A stretch of DNA of 64,000 nt from Allacma fusca (GCA_947179485.1 OX359245.1:60933067-60997066), one strand, 5' to 3'. Counted from the first letter of the stretch, positions 34,426 through 48,400 are shown. Notes: a model not told the origin generated them from the letters alone. Numbers and translations: made by a program.

Positions 34426-34701
34426 TTTGGATCCTTGGGTAAATGTGAAAGGGGCGTCTTGGGGTCCTAGAATTTCTCTCTTTTATCACCTTTCACTCAC
34501 GTCGTGATGCTACGAAAGAACATGAGGCCATATGGTGCACTTGAGATCTTGAGAAATTGTCTCGTATGCCTATAGTCAGTTTTGTGCATGTGAATCCTAT
34601 ACTAATGGTTTGTGTATAGGTCTTAAATGTAGACACTCTAAATATAATTAGGAGCTGATTAAGCTGAGTAAGAGTTTTCAGAGTTCAGATACACTTTAAA
34701 T
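34426..34701. other. Upstream of the F-box gene
   Basis: AT-rich; presumably promoter of the F-box gene. No clear core element seen. Confidence 0.35.
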
Positions 34702-35269
34702 CAGAGGTGCCCAAATGAAATGGCCTTCCTTCACGCCTTTAAAGGGCAATTTTTACAAAAAATTCCTTCCTTCTTTTTACCAATGAATGAAGCCTTTAAA
34801 ATTGTTTGCTCTCCATCAGTCCTCCTTCAATTTTTAAATTATTTCACCCTTCATTTAGCGATCCTCCAAAAACTGTCCTCCTTCATTTTGAGCCTTCGCT
34901 TAATGCAAAATTATAGAAATTTTATCAAAACTTGCATGAATTTTGAAAACACTGTAGTTTTGATCAGCAGTATTGTCACAGATGAATGTGATGAATGAAA
35001 ATTCATGGAGATATTGAACAACGTTCACATTTTTACGCATCTGGCGTCATCCGCATGAAGCCTTTAATACACCCGAAAGCTGTAATATCACTTGTAACCC
35101 GCCTTTCCATCGCCGGCCATTTTTGATAAATTTTATGAAACCTTTTCGTAACCTTCGGGAAAAAATTCAGCCCACCTTCCATATTCCTTCTCTGGGCTGA
35201 AAAACTAGTTAGTCACCTTCAATGAAGTCGTCTTTGAAGGCTAGCCTTCGAAAGCTGGACATGTCTGTT
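34702..35269. repeat. CCTTC/GCCTTC-word repeat, hAT-like
   Basis: Begins CAGAGGTGCCCAAATG and ends with CTGGACATGTCTG, whose reverse complement CAGACATGTCCAG partly matches the start. Near both ends GCCTTCCTTC/CCTTC words recur. The flanks do not give a clean 8-bp duplication. An open frame of 92 codons inside is not called. Confidence 0.5.
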
Positions 35270-37230
35270 TCTTCAAATTATCTTTCTGGTGTTATCCCAG
35301 AATTTCCTATATTATCCATAGTCACACTGTATATATATGATGAAATAGGAATCTCCATAGGTGTTTTTATCATGTAAACAAACAGTTTGATTTTGTTTAC
35401 ATTTCTAAGATTTTAAATGGCAATGTGATTTTCTTGGCGTGTGCATCATCTCTATAAAAAATTCAATGTTTATCTCTGCTGACAATGAGTAACTTTTACA
35501 ACCCCATAACTACAATAAATGTTATATTTCTGAAAAAATTTTGGCTTGTGAACATTTGATTAAATTTTGAGATTTAACACTACCATATCCCCCTTCTTAT
35601 ATGCATTCACAGCTGTCGACTAGCTCCTCTAACATGTAATACTTTGTAAATTAATTTTTCTGTGTTTTTGTCATTCTTTATGGAGAATTCCTTTACTTCA
35701 CATGGGTGCAAAACATTTTTTGTAGGGAAGCCCGAGTTGTTCTCAAATACTGGAAGCTGCTTCGTTTTTAATGCGCGTTACAAATATTGCTTAGGGGTTA
35801 AGATTCTAAGCGAAGCTCCAAAAGTTCGTAAGAAGCATTCAATACTAAACGCCATGCATTTAAGCAAAATTGTATTATTTTCTATCACTGTTGGTCCAAC
35901 AGGCAAATTTATTTTTAATTAAGTCGCATGCCCTTGCAGGCATGGGACGCTACGGAGAGGGTAAATTATTTTGATGTTCCAATAATCGCATAGGTCATAA
36001 TTTCATAGTTGGGATTTTACCTCTAAAATACATTACATCTAAGATTGTATTACTTAAGTATTAAGTTATGGGCTTCAAAAACACTATTTGTTTTAATCTT
36101 TCAATCCAATAGGTTACAATCAACATTGAGTTTAATTAAATAAAAGAAATATTTAACATTTGTATTAATGTCTCTACTGCACGATTATGTGGATATCCAT
36201 GACAATGCATTTTTATCTCAATTTTATTTTGAAAATTCAGGCAAAAGTTGTAACAGGTTATGGTGCAGGGGGAAATAGCGTTGAAATCATGGCCTCTGTA
36301 CCCAAGTTGAGGTGCATGCCCAAATGTCCGAGGAGTTCTAAATAGCAAGGAGTAAGAAGCATAGGAAGCTTATTACCTCAAAATGTGCGTTTAAATTAAG
36401 CTCAAATCTGTGCATTAAAAAACTTATTCTTCTTCTTTCTTACTTCCCAAAATTGATGATTTGTCCCCTGGACTCATCATACTTATTCCATTGCATATTC
36501 GCTAGGGAAAATATTGTATGATTTCATTCGTTGAATTATTATAAAAGTAAATCTCTCAGCAGTTGCATGAGTGTGCTTACAGGGTGCTTGCAATTTCCTT
36601 AATGGGAGATAGCGGTACTCAAAATCAGTAATGGTAGATGGCTAATTTAAAATGTATTCACAATCATTTAATGGAAGGTATTAGTTGACATTGGAAATAA
36701 TAATGCGAAATTCAAAATCAATTTCAGGCAATTAAAATTAAAACCTTAGTAGAATTTTCCCACAATGGAATCTTTTAAATCATTTGTTTTGATTTATCCA
36801 TGAATAAAAACAAAAACATTATCCTTTTAAATCCTGGAAACTTTTGAGAAATTTCCGAAACGTCAGTCCTAACTATGTGTAATATTATGTTTATTTTAGT
36901 AGCTGGTTGTGGGTAGAAAAACAAAAATAGGACAAACGTTCGTGCCTCTATGACCAATTTTTCTGAACCTTTTATTCCTGTTCCAAGAAAACTGTCTCCG
37001 CTGTAAGCCGTAGCTAATTTTAGCTATTAAAAAATTACTATTCCCTGTTCCGACTCGGACCTAAAATTCATTCTCAAAGGTCTTGGACTTTTCTTGGAAA
37101 TTAGCTCAGAAATAAATTCCACCGTTCCTAGCGTATACTCAGCAAGTATGTACATAATTCAAAATCATGATCCAGAAATTCCCCAAAAAAATAAGCTGAT
37201 TATAGACTGTCTGCTTCTATACCTTTCACT
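35270..37230. other. Intergenic, no supported gene
   Basis: About 2 kb of AT-rich DNA with short open frames on both strands (for example 35662-35922 and 36136-36348). None has motifs or credible splice partners. Confidence 0.4.
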
Positions 37231-37234
37231 TTGG

Positions 37235-37240
37235 TATAAA
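37235..37240 (+). promoter_or_regulatory. TATA box of the small secreted-protein gene
   Basis: GGTATAAAAGCC is a consensus core promoter sequence. A plausible initiator (ATCATTCA) lies about 28 bp downstream near 37266, and the start codon follows at 37347, leaving an approximately 80-base 5' UTR. Confidence 0.7.
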
Positions 37241-37346
37241 AGCCTCCCATTTTTTACCATCCAACATCATTCAATCATTAGCTCCTTGAGTAGTCATTCC
37301 AACTTTATTTTGTGAAGTCCACAGATTTTAATTTACCTTAGACAAA

Positions 37347-38046
37347 ATGACTCAAATTTATATCTTAACCTTAACAACAGCATTATTTGCTTACTTTTTA
37401 GCACTTAGCCCTTATCATTGTACAGGCTTTGAATTGAGGTTCAACGGCACGACGAATTGTAAGTTACTCATTTTTATAAACCACATACAATTTTTGTATA
37501 TGCAACAATTTGTGTACTCAAAAAGGTGTTAAAACAGTATGAAAATAATTTATGCGATTTTTTTTTTGAAAATTTGCAGTTACCGGAAATGCTACAGCAT
37601 CCGGAGTGGGAACGTCCAATGGAACTGCCTCCGGGAATGGTCCAAACTCAACTGCAACTCTCACGACTAGCTCAGTGGGGTCAGCTTCTGGAGTGACTTT
37701 TGAGACCAGTGGGGGGAGCGGAAATAATGAAGTAACTAATGTGGGCACGGGCGTTAGCGGGACTGGTAATGGTTTCGGGGCAGGCTCTGCTTCAGGAAGT
37801 AATGCAACTGTTCAGATCGATACTTCCGGGTCAGGGAATGGAACAGCAAGTCACACTGGGACCACAAATAGTAATGCAACTGCTGCAGCACCTCCTCCTC
37901 CTCCGTCCACTCGCATTTTTGCTCTGAACCGTCAAGGCCGAACATTTTTCTTCACACCGGGCTATTATAATCGAGGCTACTACGGAGGCTACTACGGAGG
38001 CTACTACAACCCTTACTTTTCTAACCGATATATGTTCAAGAAATAG
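37347..38046 (+). CDS. Small secreted Gly/Ser/Thr/Asn-rich protein with a Tyr-rich tail
   Basis: Exons 37347-37458 and 37580-38046 join at GTAAGT and TTTGCAG in matching phase to give 192 residues. The N-terminus has a clear signal peptide (hydrophobic residues 5-20). The middle is low-complexity, rich in AsnGlyThr, SerGlySer and AsnAlaThr, so many potential glycosylation sites occur. A ProPro run follows, and the C-terminus has GlyTyrTyrGlyGlyTyrTyr repeats before a basic end. The composition is like cuticle, silk-like or mucin-type extracellular proteins. I do not recognise a family. An AATAAA at 38287 is a likely polyadenylation signal. With the strong TATA box, this looks like a highly expressed secretory product. 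Confidence 0.72.
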
Positions 38047-39229
38047 AAGACTTTTGTCCTTTGAAACATACATAGAATTCCAGAGGAGATAGATGATGAG
38101 GGGAAGGGAGGTGACAATTAATTAGAGTAGAACAAAACTGCGAGTATAACATTGTACTTGCAATTGCATGTCTCGTACCAATTGGCGTGGCTTTGTGCAA
38201 ATTAACTGTATGCATTACCATATAATTTTTCCTTGGTACTTGCATATGTATGTAAACAGTCCATAGAGATTTCACGTCATTGGAATGAATAAAAACCCAA
38301 AACAGTTTATTACAAAATGTAAAATTCCGTTTCGTTTCCTAACACATTTATTTTATTCAATTTCATACCTGAAGCATAGAACTATAGTTATGGAATTATT
38401 TTACAATGTATTTACGCTGCTGCTCATTTCATTTCAAGGGCTTGGCTCAAGTGTCGAAATGTTTTCAATTGTTTGGTTATCGATTGAAATGGGCATCAAT
38501 CATTGGCCCCATGTTAATTCGAAAATAATTTGACCCGCATTATTTTAGAAATATTTGCAAGCCTTGGAACACCATAGAAATAAGAGGCGTTTGAGGCTAC
38601 GCTACGATGTTTGATCTAAAAATAAATAGGAGAAAGATATGTACCAGCCTGTGAAAGGGTAAATATTATACGAGGCTTGATTCGAGATTGTAGTTTGAGC
38701 CTTTGTAAGATCTTCAAAGGGAGTATTTCATAAAAATCCGGAATTTCAGCAACAACAATACACAGAGGAACTTAATCTGATTGAGTCTGAAGATTAATAA
38801 TAATGTCTACAGGATTTTTGACTCATGACAATGTACCATAATCTAAAATTTTTTACTCCGGAAATATCATACTAAACAATGTTGCTACTTGTCTTACAAT
38901 AATTTAGATATTAAGGAAGAAATTATACAGTATTTCGGAATAACTGACTCTCAGCGTAAACTTATATATTGACAATGACCCACAAAGTTCTGTGCATATA
39001 GATAATAAATTATAATTAAATACAAAACGTGTTTACAGTAAGCTGACAATGATCACAAGTTTCCATGAGAATGTTATTCAATATTTGACCGAGCCTATCG
39101 CAGATTAAAGGTTTCTAAACCATACATTAACTTGATAAAAAATATTCTGACATATAAATATCTAGTACAAGTGTAAGTATTGTTATCCTTACTTTAAGAA
39201 CTGGGATGCAAATTTAAAGGAAAATATCT
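38047..39229. other. Intergenic, nothing recognised
   Basis: Contains the putative 3' UTR and polyadenylation signal of the secreted-protein gene. The rest is AT-rich without gene signals. Confidence 0.4.
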
Positions 39230-42200
39230 TTAAGCACAATCGGAAAATGCGGATAGTGTCAAGTACGTCACAGCAACTCCGAGAAGGACGGCTAATACAT
39301 GAGTAACTCTGCCTCCGAAAGGAACATAAAAAGTCTCAAAATTGCCAGCAATCATGGATAGAAACTGTTGTTTCCCGTCTGTGTAAGGAGGATATCGGAT
39401 ATCGTAGACTTTTTCATTGAATAGGTTCTGCCCGATCTCCAGGATCGTCCTTCGATGACAGAAAGTGTCAAATGAGGCTTTCCCATGATAGCGTCCCATC
39501 CCTAAATATCATAGTTATCATCAAGCTTTGATTTCTCCAAAATGAATCTATTTATTGATGAATAATACTTCTACAAAAAGAAAAACATTACTACAAACCT
39601 GAATCCCCGACCCCACCAAATGCTAATCCTGGTCCTGAAATCACAAATTAAGGCAATCAGTTGTAATTTACTACATTAAATGTAAATAACTGATTGACGT
39701 ACATTAAGAATATCCTAATTATTAATTAAGCTCTCATATTATACAAAACTAGCCAATAAAGATTCACTTAAATCAACAATATAAATCTTCACAGTGTTAC
39801 AACATCGATATATTAATTCATACAGTATAAGGCACATCTTAAGTACGTACAGAAATAATACTGTTTTTAATTTTGTTAGCAGTCACTACTAATCCATCTC
39901 AATAGTATTAAAAGAACAAAATCCTGAACAAAATTCTGATCTTACTATTCGACTGCCAGAAGACATCATTGACGCAAAGTGTTCCACTGGAAGTTGACTC
40001 GATCATTTTTTGAGTAACATTCTTGTCATTTGAAAATATGTACATCGCCAATGGCTTCGGTCTAAAAATAATAATACATTAAAAATCATTTAAATTTCAA
40101 ATTCCTACATTGATCATGGTATCATCAATTGATGAATACAATTTCATAGGGAACTTGAACAATGTTGTGACGGCTACGACCAAATCCAGTCAATAAATAT
40201 TAAAATAATTAGTATTAAGCCCTGATGTATAAATTCTGGAGTGTAACTGAATGTACTAACTTGGAGCGAATGATCCTCAAGGCATCGTTAAGGGAAGACA
40301 CAGTAACGATCGGCAATATCGGGCCGAATATTTCCTCCTGCATGAGTGCATCCGTGTCCGGGTTCACATTAACTGTACCAAATTAAATAAAACGGTTATG
40401 CCAAAATTGTTTTAAATTAAGTTATAATTACTTAAATTACTGAACAAATATTCTTACAAATAAAATCAAATAATTATTCCCTCAGCAAGCAGGGGTGGAT
40501 TAATAAAATAATTTTTACCCTGGCCCTAACCCTCAAAATAGATTTGTGGGCCTTTACACATGCTACCTGCAATCTGAGGGCCTTAGTCAACATTTTTTTT
40601 ACCCTGGCCCTAAATTTTTTACCCTGGCCCGGCCAGGGTGGGCCACCCCGTAAATCCACCCCTGTCAGCAAGTATATACTCACCAACAATAGTTGGCTCA
40701 ATCCAAAGGTCATCCTCGTCCATCTTCCCGCCCAATGCTATAGTTCCTTTAGTCGTCTCCAGCAATTTCTTAAGTCTAAGGAACAGTAAAACACAATTCA
40801 TCATTTATGTCAGAATAAATAAATTAAATACAATTATTATTACTTAAAATTAAATATTTCCTTCAAGATAATTTCAACACAATTTTAATCCACTGTCCCT
40901 ATTTATTTAAACCATTGGAAGACTAACCTGTTGAAATGATGTTTGTTGACAATACGAACAGTATCCGGTGACTTCTGAGCATCATTCGCGTAACATTTCT
41001 TGATGTACGTTTTTGCTGCCTGAATAAAAACATCTTTCGCTTCTTCAGGGCAAAGGACGTAACCGGGTGCTACGCAAATTTGACCTCCATTCATTTGCTT
41101 TCCCCAAAATACCTTCCGGGCAGCGATCCTGCAAATATAAATATAAATCATTTTTATTTCCAGATCCTTCAATTTAATTATTTATATAATTACTAATAAA
41201 GAATTTGAACAAAACTAATTACATTAAACTTTCTCCTCTCCCTTTGTCAGTTTAAAAATTTTGGCGCCAAATACCATAAATTTAAAAAATTGCAGTATTT
41301 CCGAATATTTGAAAAGCTTTAAGGAGAATTTATTAATTTAGTAAAATACGCGGTAAAAAAAATTAACTCACTTGTAATCAGCAGATTTGTCAATGTAGCA
41401 AGGACTGAAAAAAAATTTATAATTATTAGCAATTAAACAAAATAAATATCTGGGTATTTAATGATTCATTTTGTATTTATTTGTAATTCAGAAAAATACT
41501 TTTTCCCGCCAAGTTCCAATGTAACCGGGGTCAAATACGGAGCAGCTGCTTGTAAAATACTTCGTCCAACGGATTGAGACCCGGTGCAGAAAATATAATC
41601 GAATTTATTTTTCAGAAGTAATTTTGAATCTTCCACATCCCCTTGGACCACGTGGTAGCATTTCTATTAATAAATTCAAAATTATGAATATTTTTGAAAG
41701 GTACGTAAAATTGGTTTTAATATTTTTCTAGTTAAATATAATTACATAAAAAAATATATCGTTATGCCGAAATATTTTTAATCACCTGGTTCAAATATTT
41801 CGGTATTAATTCCGCTAGGACTTTTGCGGAAGCGGGCGTCACTTCCGAGACTTTAAGGATGGCGCAATTCCCGGCCGCAATCGCGCCTGCCAAAGGTTGA
41901 CAAATGGTCTGAAATGGGTAGTTCCAAGTTCCGAGGATCAGAACTACTCCGAAAGGTTCCTTCCGAACGTAGCCTTTATCTGTGACGGTGAGGATGTTAA
42001 ATGGCAAATTTTCATTGGAAGTGTATTCCTTCAAATGTTTTAACATTCCTTCAATTTCCACTATCACTGTTTTCATATCACCCAGTCTGCCTACATATAT
42101 ATAATAATAGGATTATTTATTTGCAAATTCCTAAGAAACTTTGATATGGATGAATTCACTTGGGATTTATTTTGTAACAGAAATTTGGTCAAATTTTTAT

Positions 42201-42362
42201 CTCACATTCCATAGGGGGCTTCCGTAGATCCTGGTGAAGTGCGTAAAGGATTTGCTCATCATTCTCAAAAAACATTCGACGGAAATTTTTGAGTTGTTCC
42301 CGTCTGAAGGCAAGACTTGATGTGATTCCAGTGTCAAAAGCCTGCCTTGCAATGTTTATTGT
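39230..42362 (-). CDS. Fatty aldehyde dehydrogenase (ALDH3 class), 5' end incomplete
   Basis: Ten exons fit with consistent phase: 42206-42362, 41786-42090, 41500-41663, 41372-41404, 40928-41128, 40684-40775, 40261-40372, 39946-40061, 39599-39634 and 39230-39501. They encode 495 residues. Visible are AlaArgGlnAlaPhe at the start, GlyThrTrpAsnTyrProPhe, ThrGlySerGlnSerValGly (NAD-binding), GluLeuGlyGlyLys with the general-base Glu, GlyGlyGlnIleCysValAlaPro with the nucleophile Cys, and GluGluIlePheGlyPro. A C-terminal hydrophobic segment matches the membrane anchor of microsomal fatty aldehyde dehydrogenases, which oxidise long-chain aldehydes to acids with NAD. The start exon is not settled: reading is open to an ATG at 42449 through AT-rich DNA, or a short exon lies upstream. 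Exons of 33 and 36 bp are notable. Confidence 0.92.
40490..40664. mobile_element. Short hAT-type MITE in a FALDH intron, CCCTGGCC words
   Basis: 175 bp with ends CAGGGGTGGATTAA and AAATCCACCCCTG, in an exact 8-bp duplication TCAGCAAG (40482-40489 and 40665-40672). The interior reiterates TTTACCCTGGCCC. It lies about 10 bases past the 5' splice site of the intron, measured on the minus-strand transcript. Confidence 0.9.
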
Positions 42363-42449
42363 CTGTGGACCGAGTAAGGTTTGTGTAAATACGAGGATAA
42401 TATAAATAATAATTATATAAATATATATAACCAATATTATGATTACCAC

Positions 42450-45400
42450 AGAAATATTTCAATTTAAAAGAATTATGTCAAAAAAAAATCCAGACCTTTG
42501 CAAAAGGATTCTCAGCCCCGACCCCGGAGTTATTACACGATTGGGAATTGGAATCCATAGTAGAGAAAAATTCTATCCGGAGTTATTAAAAAAAACAGAG
42601 ATAAATAACGTGGAAAAAATAATTTCAACTGCGACCTTACAAATGACACGCACTCCCAAGTATCTACTTAAATTTTGAACTCTTGTCTACTGTGTGGAAA
42701 CAGGTTATGGGCGAGTCTTGTGTATTCCAATGAATCTGTCATAAAAAAAAATATGCAAATAATATAAGAGAGTGAAAAATTTAGGGGGTAGAAAATTAGA
42801 AAAGTCCCAGGAATTTTAAGCCGTTTTGCTTTGACTCGTTGAAACATTAGAACTAAATGCACCTCCAAGGAAGCAGAAGATCAAGAGAGCTGAAATTAAG
42901 CAAGACGAAGTCTGAGGGAAGAAAAAAAAAACTTGATCTCGAGACTCGTGCAAGATTCTCTACTCATTTGTATGTATGTACAGGTAAGTGAAAGGCTATA
43001 TCTACACTTATATATTTAAGCATCTGTATATAACCACAAAGGGAAATATTATATTGAGGTTTCTCTCACATTGCCCCAGAAATATAGTTTAAATGTTTTT
43101 TAATACTTATATGTATTTTTTCTGTTGTAGTCATTTCATTCCTGGGAGAGAGGCTGACCCAAACCAATTTTAACAAGCGACTCTGTCTACAATGTACACA
43201 CTTTTTGGAGCTGTTGTGGGTCAACGAAGTATGATCCTGTATTGTTTTCAGTCAACTACTTGTCAAGGAGTAACTTGGGAAGAGACTGGGAAAGGGTTAT
43301 TTTTGTATACTGTACTTACATCCAATAATTTTAGCATGAGTAGCCTTACGGAAACTTGGGGTCTATTAGTATCTTTGATAGTAAATTGTACAAGAGAAAT
43401 GCTGAGAGGGTAACTTGTTTTTCTTGATTTTTTAGGCTTGCGTGGATTGCTAATTCGAGGGAGGAATGTGTTTTTATATACTAACAGGTTTCCCTGTTGT
43501 TTAGATCTGCTCCGAGCCATTCTTACATTGGGACTGTACATACAGGATCCTATGGGAGGGATAGGACGCTAAGAGCTCTGCATTATGGCTCCTTATCAGA
43601 TGTTTCTTGTGTAATATTTTAATGGTCACGTCAGTGCAGTTGGCTAGTCCTTTAATGCTCAAATGGCTTACTAATTCACTATGTACTTCATATTGTCCCA
43701 AGTATCAATGACTAAGATGTATCTCTCAAGTGATTTACCTTCCTCATAGGCAGCTGTTTTATTAACACTTGTGTAAGTATATGTGAACGTATGTATATAT
43801 GTGTGTATACTTAAGCATTGCTGACTTGTATGTACTGACTTTGGAAGTGCCGATTGGTAACACCAGAAATGAAACTGTTGCCAAAACAGGGCCCATAACC
43901 CCAGCGTTTGTTTCCGCAGCGAAGTGTAATTTAATGTATGTATGTATATGTTTGTAGATATACGTGGTTAGTGAGTATATGTGGGTATGTACGTCTTTGT
44001 ATTTGCACAAATCTTGGAGTTGTATCAGAAAGTCATTCAGGTTTCTAAGCCACCTTTTTGCTTATTCTTGGCTTCCCTGTGGGTGCAACCATGGAATTAT
44101 TACCTTTGAAGTTTTTATAGGAGTATGAACAGTAACAATGTTTAAATTGGTTGTTTACTTCAAGTCTCGGACGAGAAGTCTAGCCTTATACGCTCACTGT
44201 GCTGTACTTATTACTCGCCCTCTCCCACAATTTATTTTTCAGATCAAATTTCAGAACCAACTTCTGGAAACAAATTTGAAGCACCAGTGAGCTTTACAAA
44301 AACAACTGCAGTGATTGTATTGAAAAGAATTGCTACTGTATTTAAAAAGAACTTGTGGAGGCTGTGTTATAAAAGCACTTGACATAAAATCGGGGGCATT
44401 GTAAAAATTGAAACTTGTTGTTTTGCTCTCAATTCCTTCAAATACTGTAGATTGTGACATATTTTAAAGAGCTGGGGGTATACACAGGATAAAGTTATAT
44501 AGTAGTGTATATAATTACTTGTATGTAAATTATGGGAAATTTGTTCAGATTGTGTGAAAAATATTTGAATATTTAATTAATTAAGTTATAGGGCACTCTT
44601 GTTATAGGAGAGATTCGTTATAGAAAAGGAATGACTCATATTCACAAGATTTATTCATTCACTTTCACTTATGTACTTGTCAGAGTGTGCAATTACAGGG
44701 AATAAGAGTCACTATATAAGAGATTCCTTTTTAGGAGTATGTAGATAGAACATTGGGGCAAAAACATGTGGACTGGATAGATGAGCACATGAACATTTCC
44801 CATAATGCTAATTGTCCTCCTCATAATGCATGTGAGAAATTCCTTATAAAATTCAAATTCCACTGCTTGTTTTTGTAGGGAGCCTCTTATCGAGAGAATT
44901 TACTTGACTTCAAAATTTTTAAGTAATTTGGGACGAGCTGATAAGAGGATTGTTCGTGTGTAGCTGCTTAAATTTTTAAAATTTATTTTATACTGCGAAT
45001 CCTAATTATTCTCTTGAGTCTCCTCCATAAAATGTAATTAATTAATATTTTGAACACAATTTAATTACCTTACACACCTATACCTGCCTCGAAATTTATG
45101 ATCCCAATAAATAACGTTGTTAATTTCCAAGCAGGTTGCGCTTAAGTCTATGGCTTAGATGATGTTATGTAGCCAATCACCGTTTATCACCACAGATATT
45201 TTGTGTATAGCCATAACCGTGAGGAGAGTACTGACTGTATGAGCTGTCAGTAGATATAGAATAGTTATAAAAGCACCGGTCATTACCTTTGTACATTAGA
45301 CTTAAGGACGTGGGAACATTATTACAGAGTGACAGAATGGAGACATAAAAATTGCATATTTAATGTTCATTTTCATTTCAACCGGCTGGGAAAAGCTTTT

Positions 45401-48400
45401 TTAGCCCTGCACAACCAAGTTTACACTGAGCTTCCTGAGTTCAAGGAAGTGGAGCGAAGTTGGGATATTTCGTGGAGAAACTGAAATTAGTTTTTTGTAA
45501 CAACTCATCTACGATAATATTATCTAAATGAAGAGAATTACCACAGTCAATCTCACAAAATAATAAAAAAGGAATAAGCAATTGTCACTCTTGTTCGAGT
45601 AATTACCTTTTAAAATGAGATAAACGGAAAATTGAGGCACTGCAAATCTTGACAGTATACATATTGCATAGCAGAAGTCATAGTAGCCATTATGAGGGAG
45701 CCCCAATAAGGAGAAAACACGCTGCAATAATTACAATAACATGAGGTAAAGAGTTTTGCCTTTTCCTTGTATGTACTTACATAGTGTTGCATTTAATTTG
45801 GAAAGACCACGGCTATTCACTAGGATGTTTTGGTTGAACTGTCAATTTTTTTATGATCAATAAGCTCCATAATTGTCCCACTTGTTGTTTGATCAGACGT
45901 TTACGCACTGACCTTTATAGCCATTTCCTGGTAAAAAACTATTTTCGACTGCTCACCTATACCGACGCGAATACAGTGATCTGTAGATCTCTGTAGGATG
46001 GGTTGCTAATTGTAAGTGCTACAAAAACATTTCCTACAAAAGAGAAAATCTGGTTTAAGCGGGTCGACTGTACAGCAGAGTTCAATGTATGTATGTATGT
46101 ACATTTTATTTCCGACAGAATTTTTATGATGCGACGGAAGAATAAGCCTTGCGTAACTCCCAATCGTTATACTAACAAAATATCATTCAATTATTGCTCA
46201 GCGTGTGTTACGACCTTTATATGAGAAAGTTCAGCTTGAGATCCGCTTCCAATGGAGATTTTTGGCTGGATATAATTTGTGGCAATATGTACTGTTTGGA
46301 TGCTGACTCAAAGGCTTAAATAACGATATTTCAAAGATATAGGATTCTGTGAGGATTTTTTATTGACAGGAAATGATTGTAAATGTAACTGCCTTGAAAT
46401 GGATACGGGCGGATGGTCAATCGTCAGAATATTTAGGAATCAAGTAATTTCCCCGTGAGTTGCCAATGAATGGAGTCGGAGTGTTCTTAACATCTTTGAA
46501 AAGTATTCATCTACTTAGATCTCTTATATAAGGAGCTCAGTACAACAAATACATCAGACGGCATATTCGGAATTTTATCCATTTCACATGAACAGAATAT
46601 ACAAAAGGAGCATTTGTTTTTAATTCTGCTTTGTAAAATCGTAAGGGAAAACCTTTTTGTGAATGATTGCAGGCCTGGAATTTATTTAACTTTTGAGGTT
46701 TAGTTTTTTGGCACCACATACATAGATATATAATTACCATATTCAAAATGAGAGGACCATTTGGGGACAAATGTTTCATGCTGCTATTTTTATAAATTGC
46801 TCCATTAACCCAGAAGCATTCTTGAATTATTACGATTACGTGTTTAAAGGAGCTCTGAGAAGGATTTACCCATTGGATTTACAAAAATTCCTTCGAATAT
46901 AGAAAATATTTTATAGAAGAAACGTTCTTAAGAAACCTTATTGATTCACATCAAATTGAGCTGATGAAGTATATTGTACTTGAATCAAAAATAAAGACGT
47001 CAAACAAAATTAGTCTTTTTTTGTTTACGTTGAAGCCGGTATGTAATTACTGTAGCAACCCGCCTTGCTATTTTTTATTCCATACCACAATTCCTAATAG
47101 GGGTCTTTCAGCCTTCTCTTGAAATCTCAAAAAATGCATTCCTACAAACAAATATAAAAAAATTGTCCGAAAAGAATTTGGTGAGACAACATACGAAGAT
47201 ATAATTTTGAATTCCAGAATATTTGTGTCAACATTTTGACTGAAATATTAATCCACGTGACTGATTAATTGTTAAAATTCTGCAAATATTGTTGCTATTA
47301 ATTGGGAAGCAGAATAATATGTTTGAGGGTTGGCTAGTGATTTTGGTAGTCCAACATAATACATGACAGCTGCTGCATTTAAATGCATTTTTCAAAAGTC
47401 CTATTTCATTATTTCAGATGCAATATTTTTCCTATGGAACTTTCAGAAAAATTCAAAAGAGTGTAGTGTGAGATGATCTAGAAAACTTTAATTTACTCGC
47501 AAGAATTTACATGCTAAATTTATTACATAGGTGGATTGAACCAGCTAGATGCGAGAGTGATATATTGTACAGTACTGGGTTCACAAGTGTTGTTTATATA
47601 ATAATTACATAATTATACAAATTTGTTATAGATAATCTTGAGTACTGTAAGTAATTTAATAAGATTTGACGAATCTGTTCTGCGAATATATTCCTGAACT
47701 TTATTACGAGTTATTCTTTATTCGCCAGTTGTAAAAGCAGAACGGGAAACCCTGATTTAGCGGTTTCACAATCTCCAGAGTCATTTGAAGCCCACAATCG
47801 GAATTTCAGTGTTTGCGACTTACATGTGAAGTAATTCCCTTTTGTTTTGATGTGGCTACATAATGTTAGATGCAAAATTTAATTTCACTTAATTTGTGAG
47901 ACTTTGATTCTCACAAACAGTGAAAATTCAGTTAACAACAACAAAGTAGCTGATAAAAGCTGTTACTCTAAATTGCAAACAATTGGTTGAAAACAGAATT
48001 CCCATAAGATTGCATGGGAATACATACATGACCCTAAATGAAATTATTTTTTGTGATCAGACAAAAGTACTGTTTTTGACATAAATCACTGTCGTACTTC
48101 TGCAGGATAATACGCTTGTCTGTTTAAAGTGTGATAGAAAAATAGATGAAAGGCAGAATGCATGAAAATGCATATGTGATCATAAAACAAATAATTTTTT
48201 GAGGTCGTAATGAACAATCGATTTCTAGCCAAAATCTACCCAGGAGTTCTGGGGTCCACTAGGCTTTTGCTGTAGAAGGTTTGGTTGAGGCCGGCTAAGA
48301 ATTGCCATAGGAATACATTAGGGAGCTGCGCTGCCCTAAAAACTGTAGCGCAGTTATGCTGAAGAATGAACTTACGGACATAAACAAATGTTTTTTTGTT

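Noticed and set aside
44590..44960. Possible mariner-like repeat with GTTATAGG words
   Set aside because: No paired termini or TA duplication could be placed.
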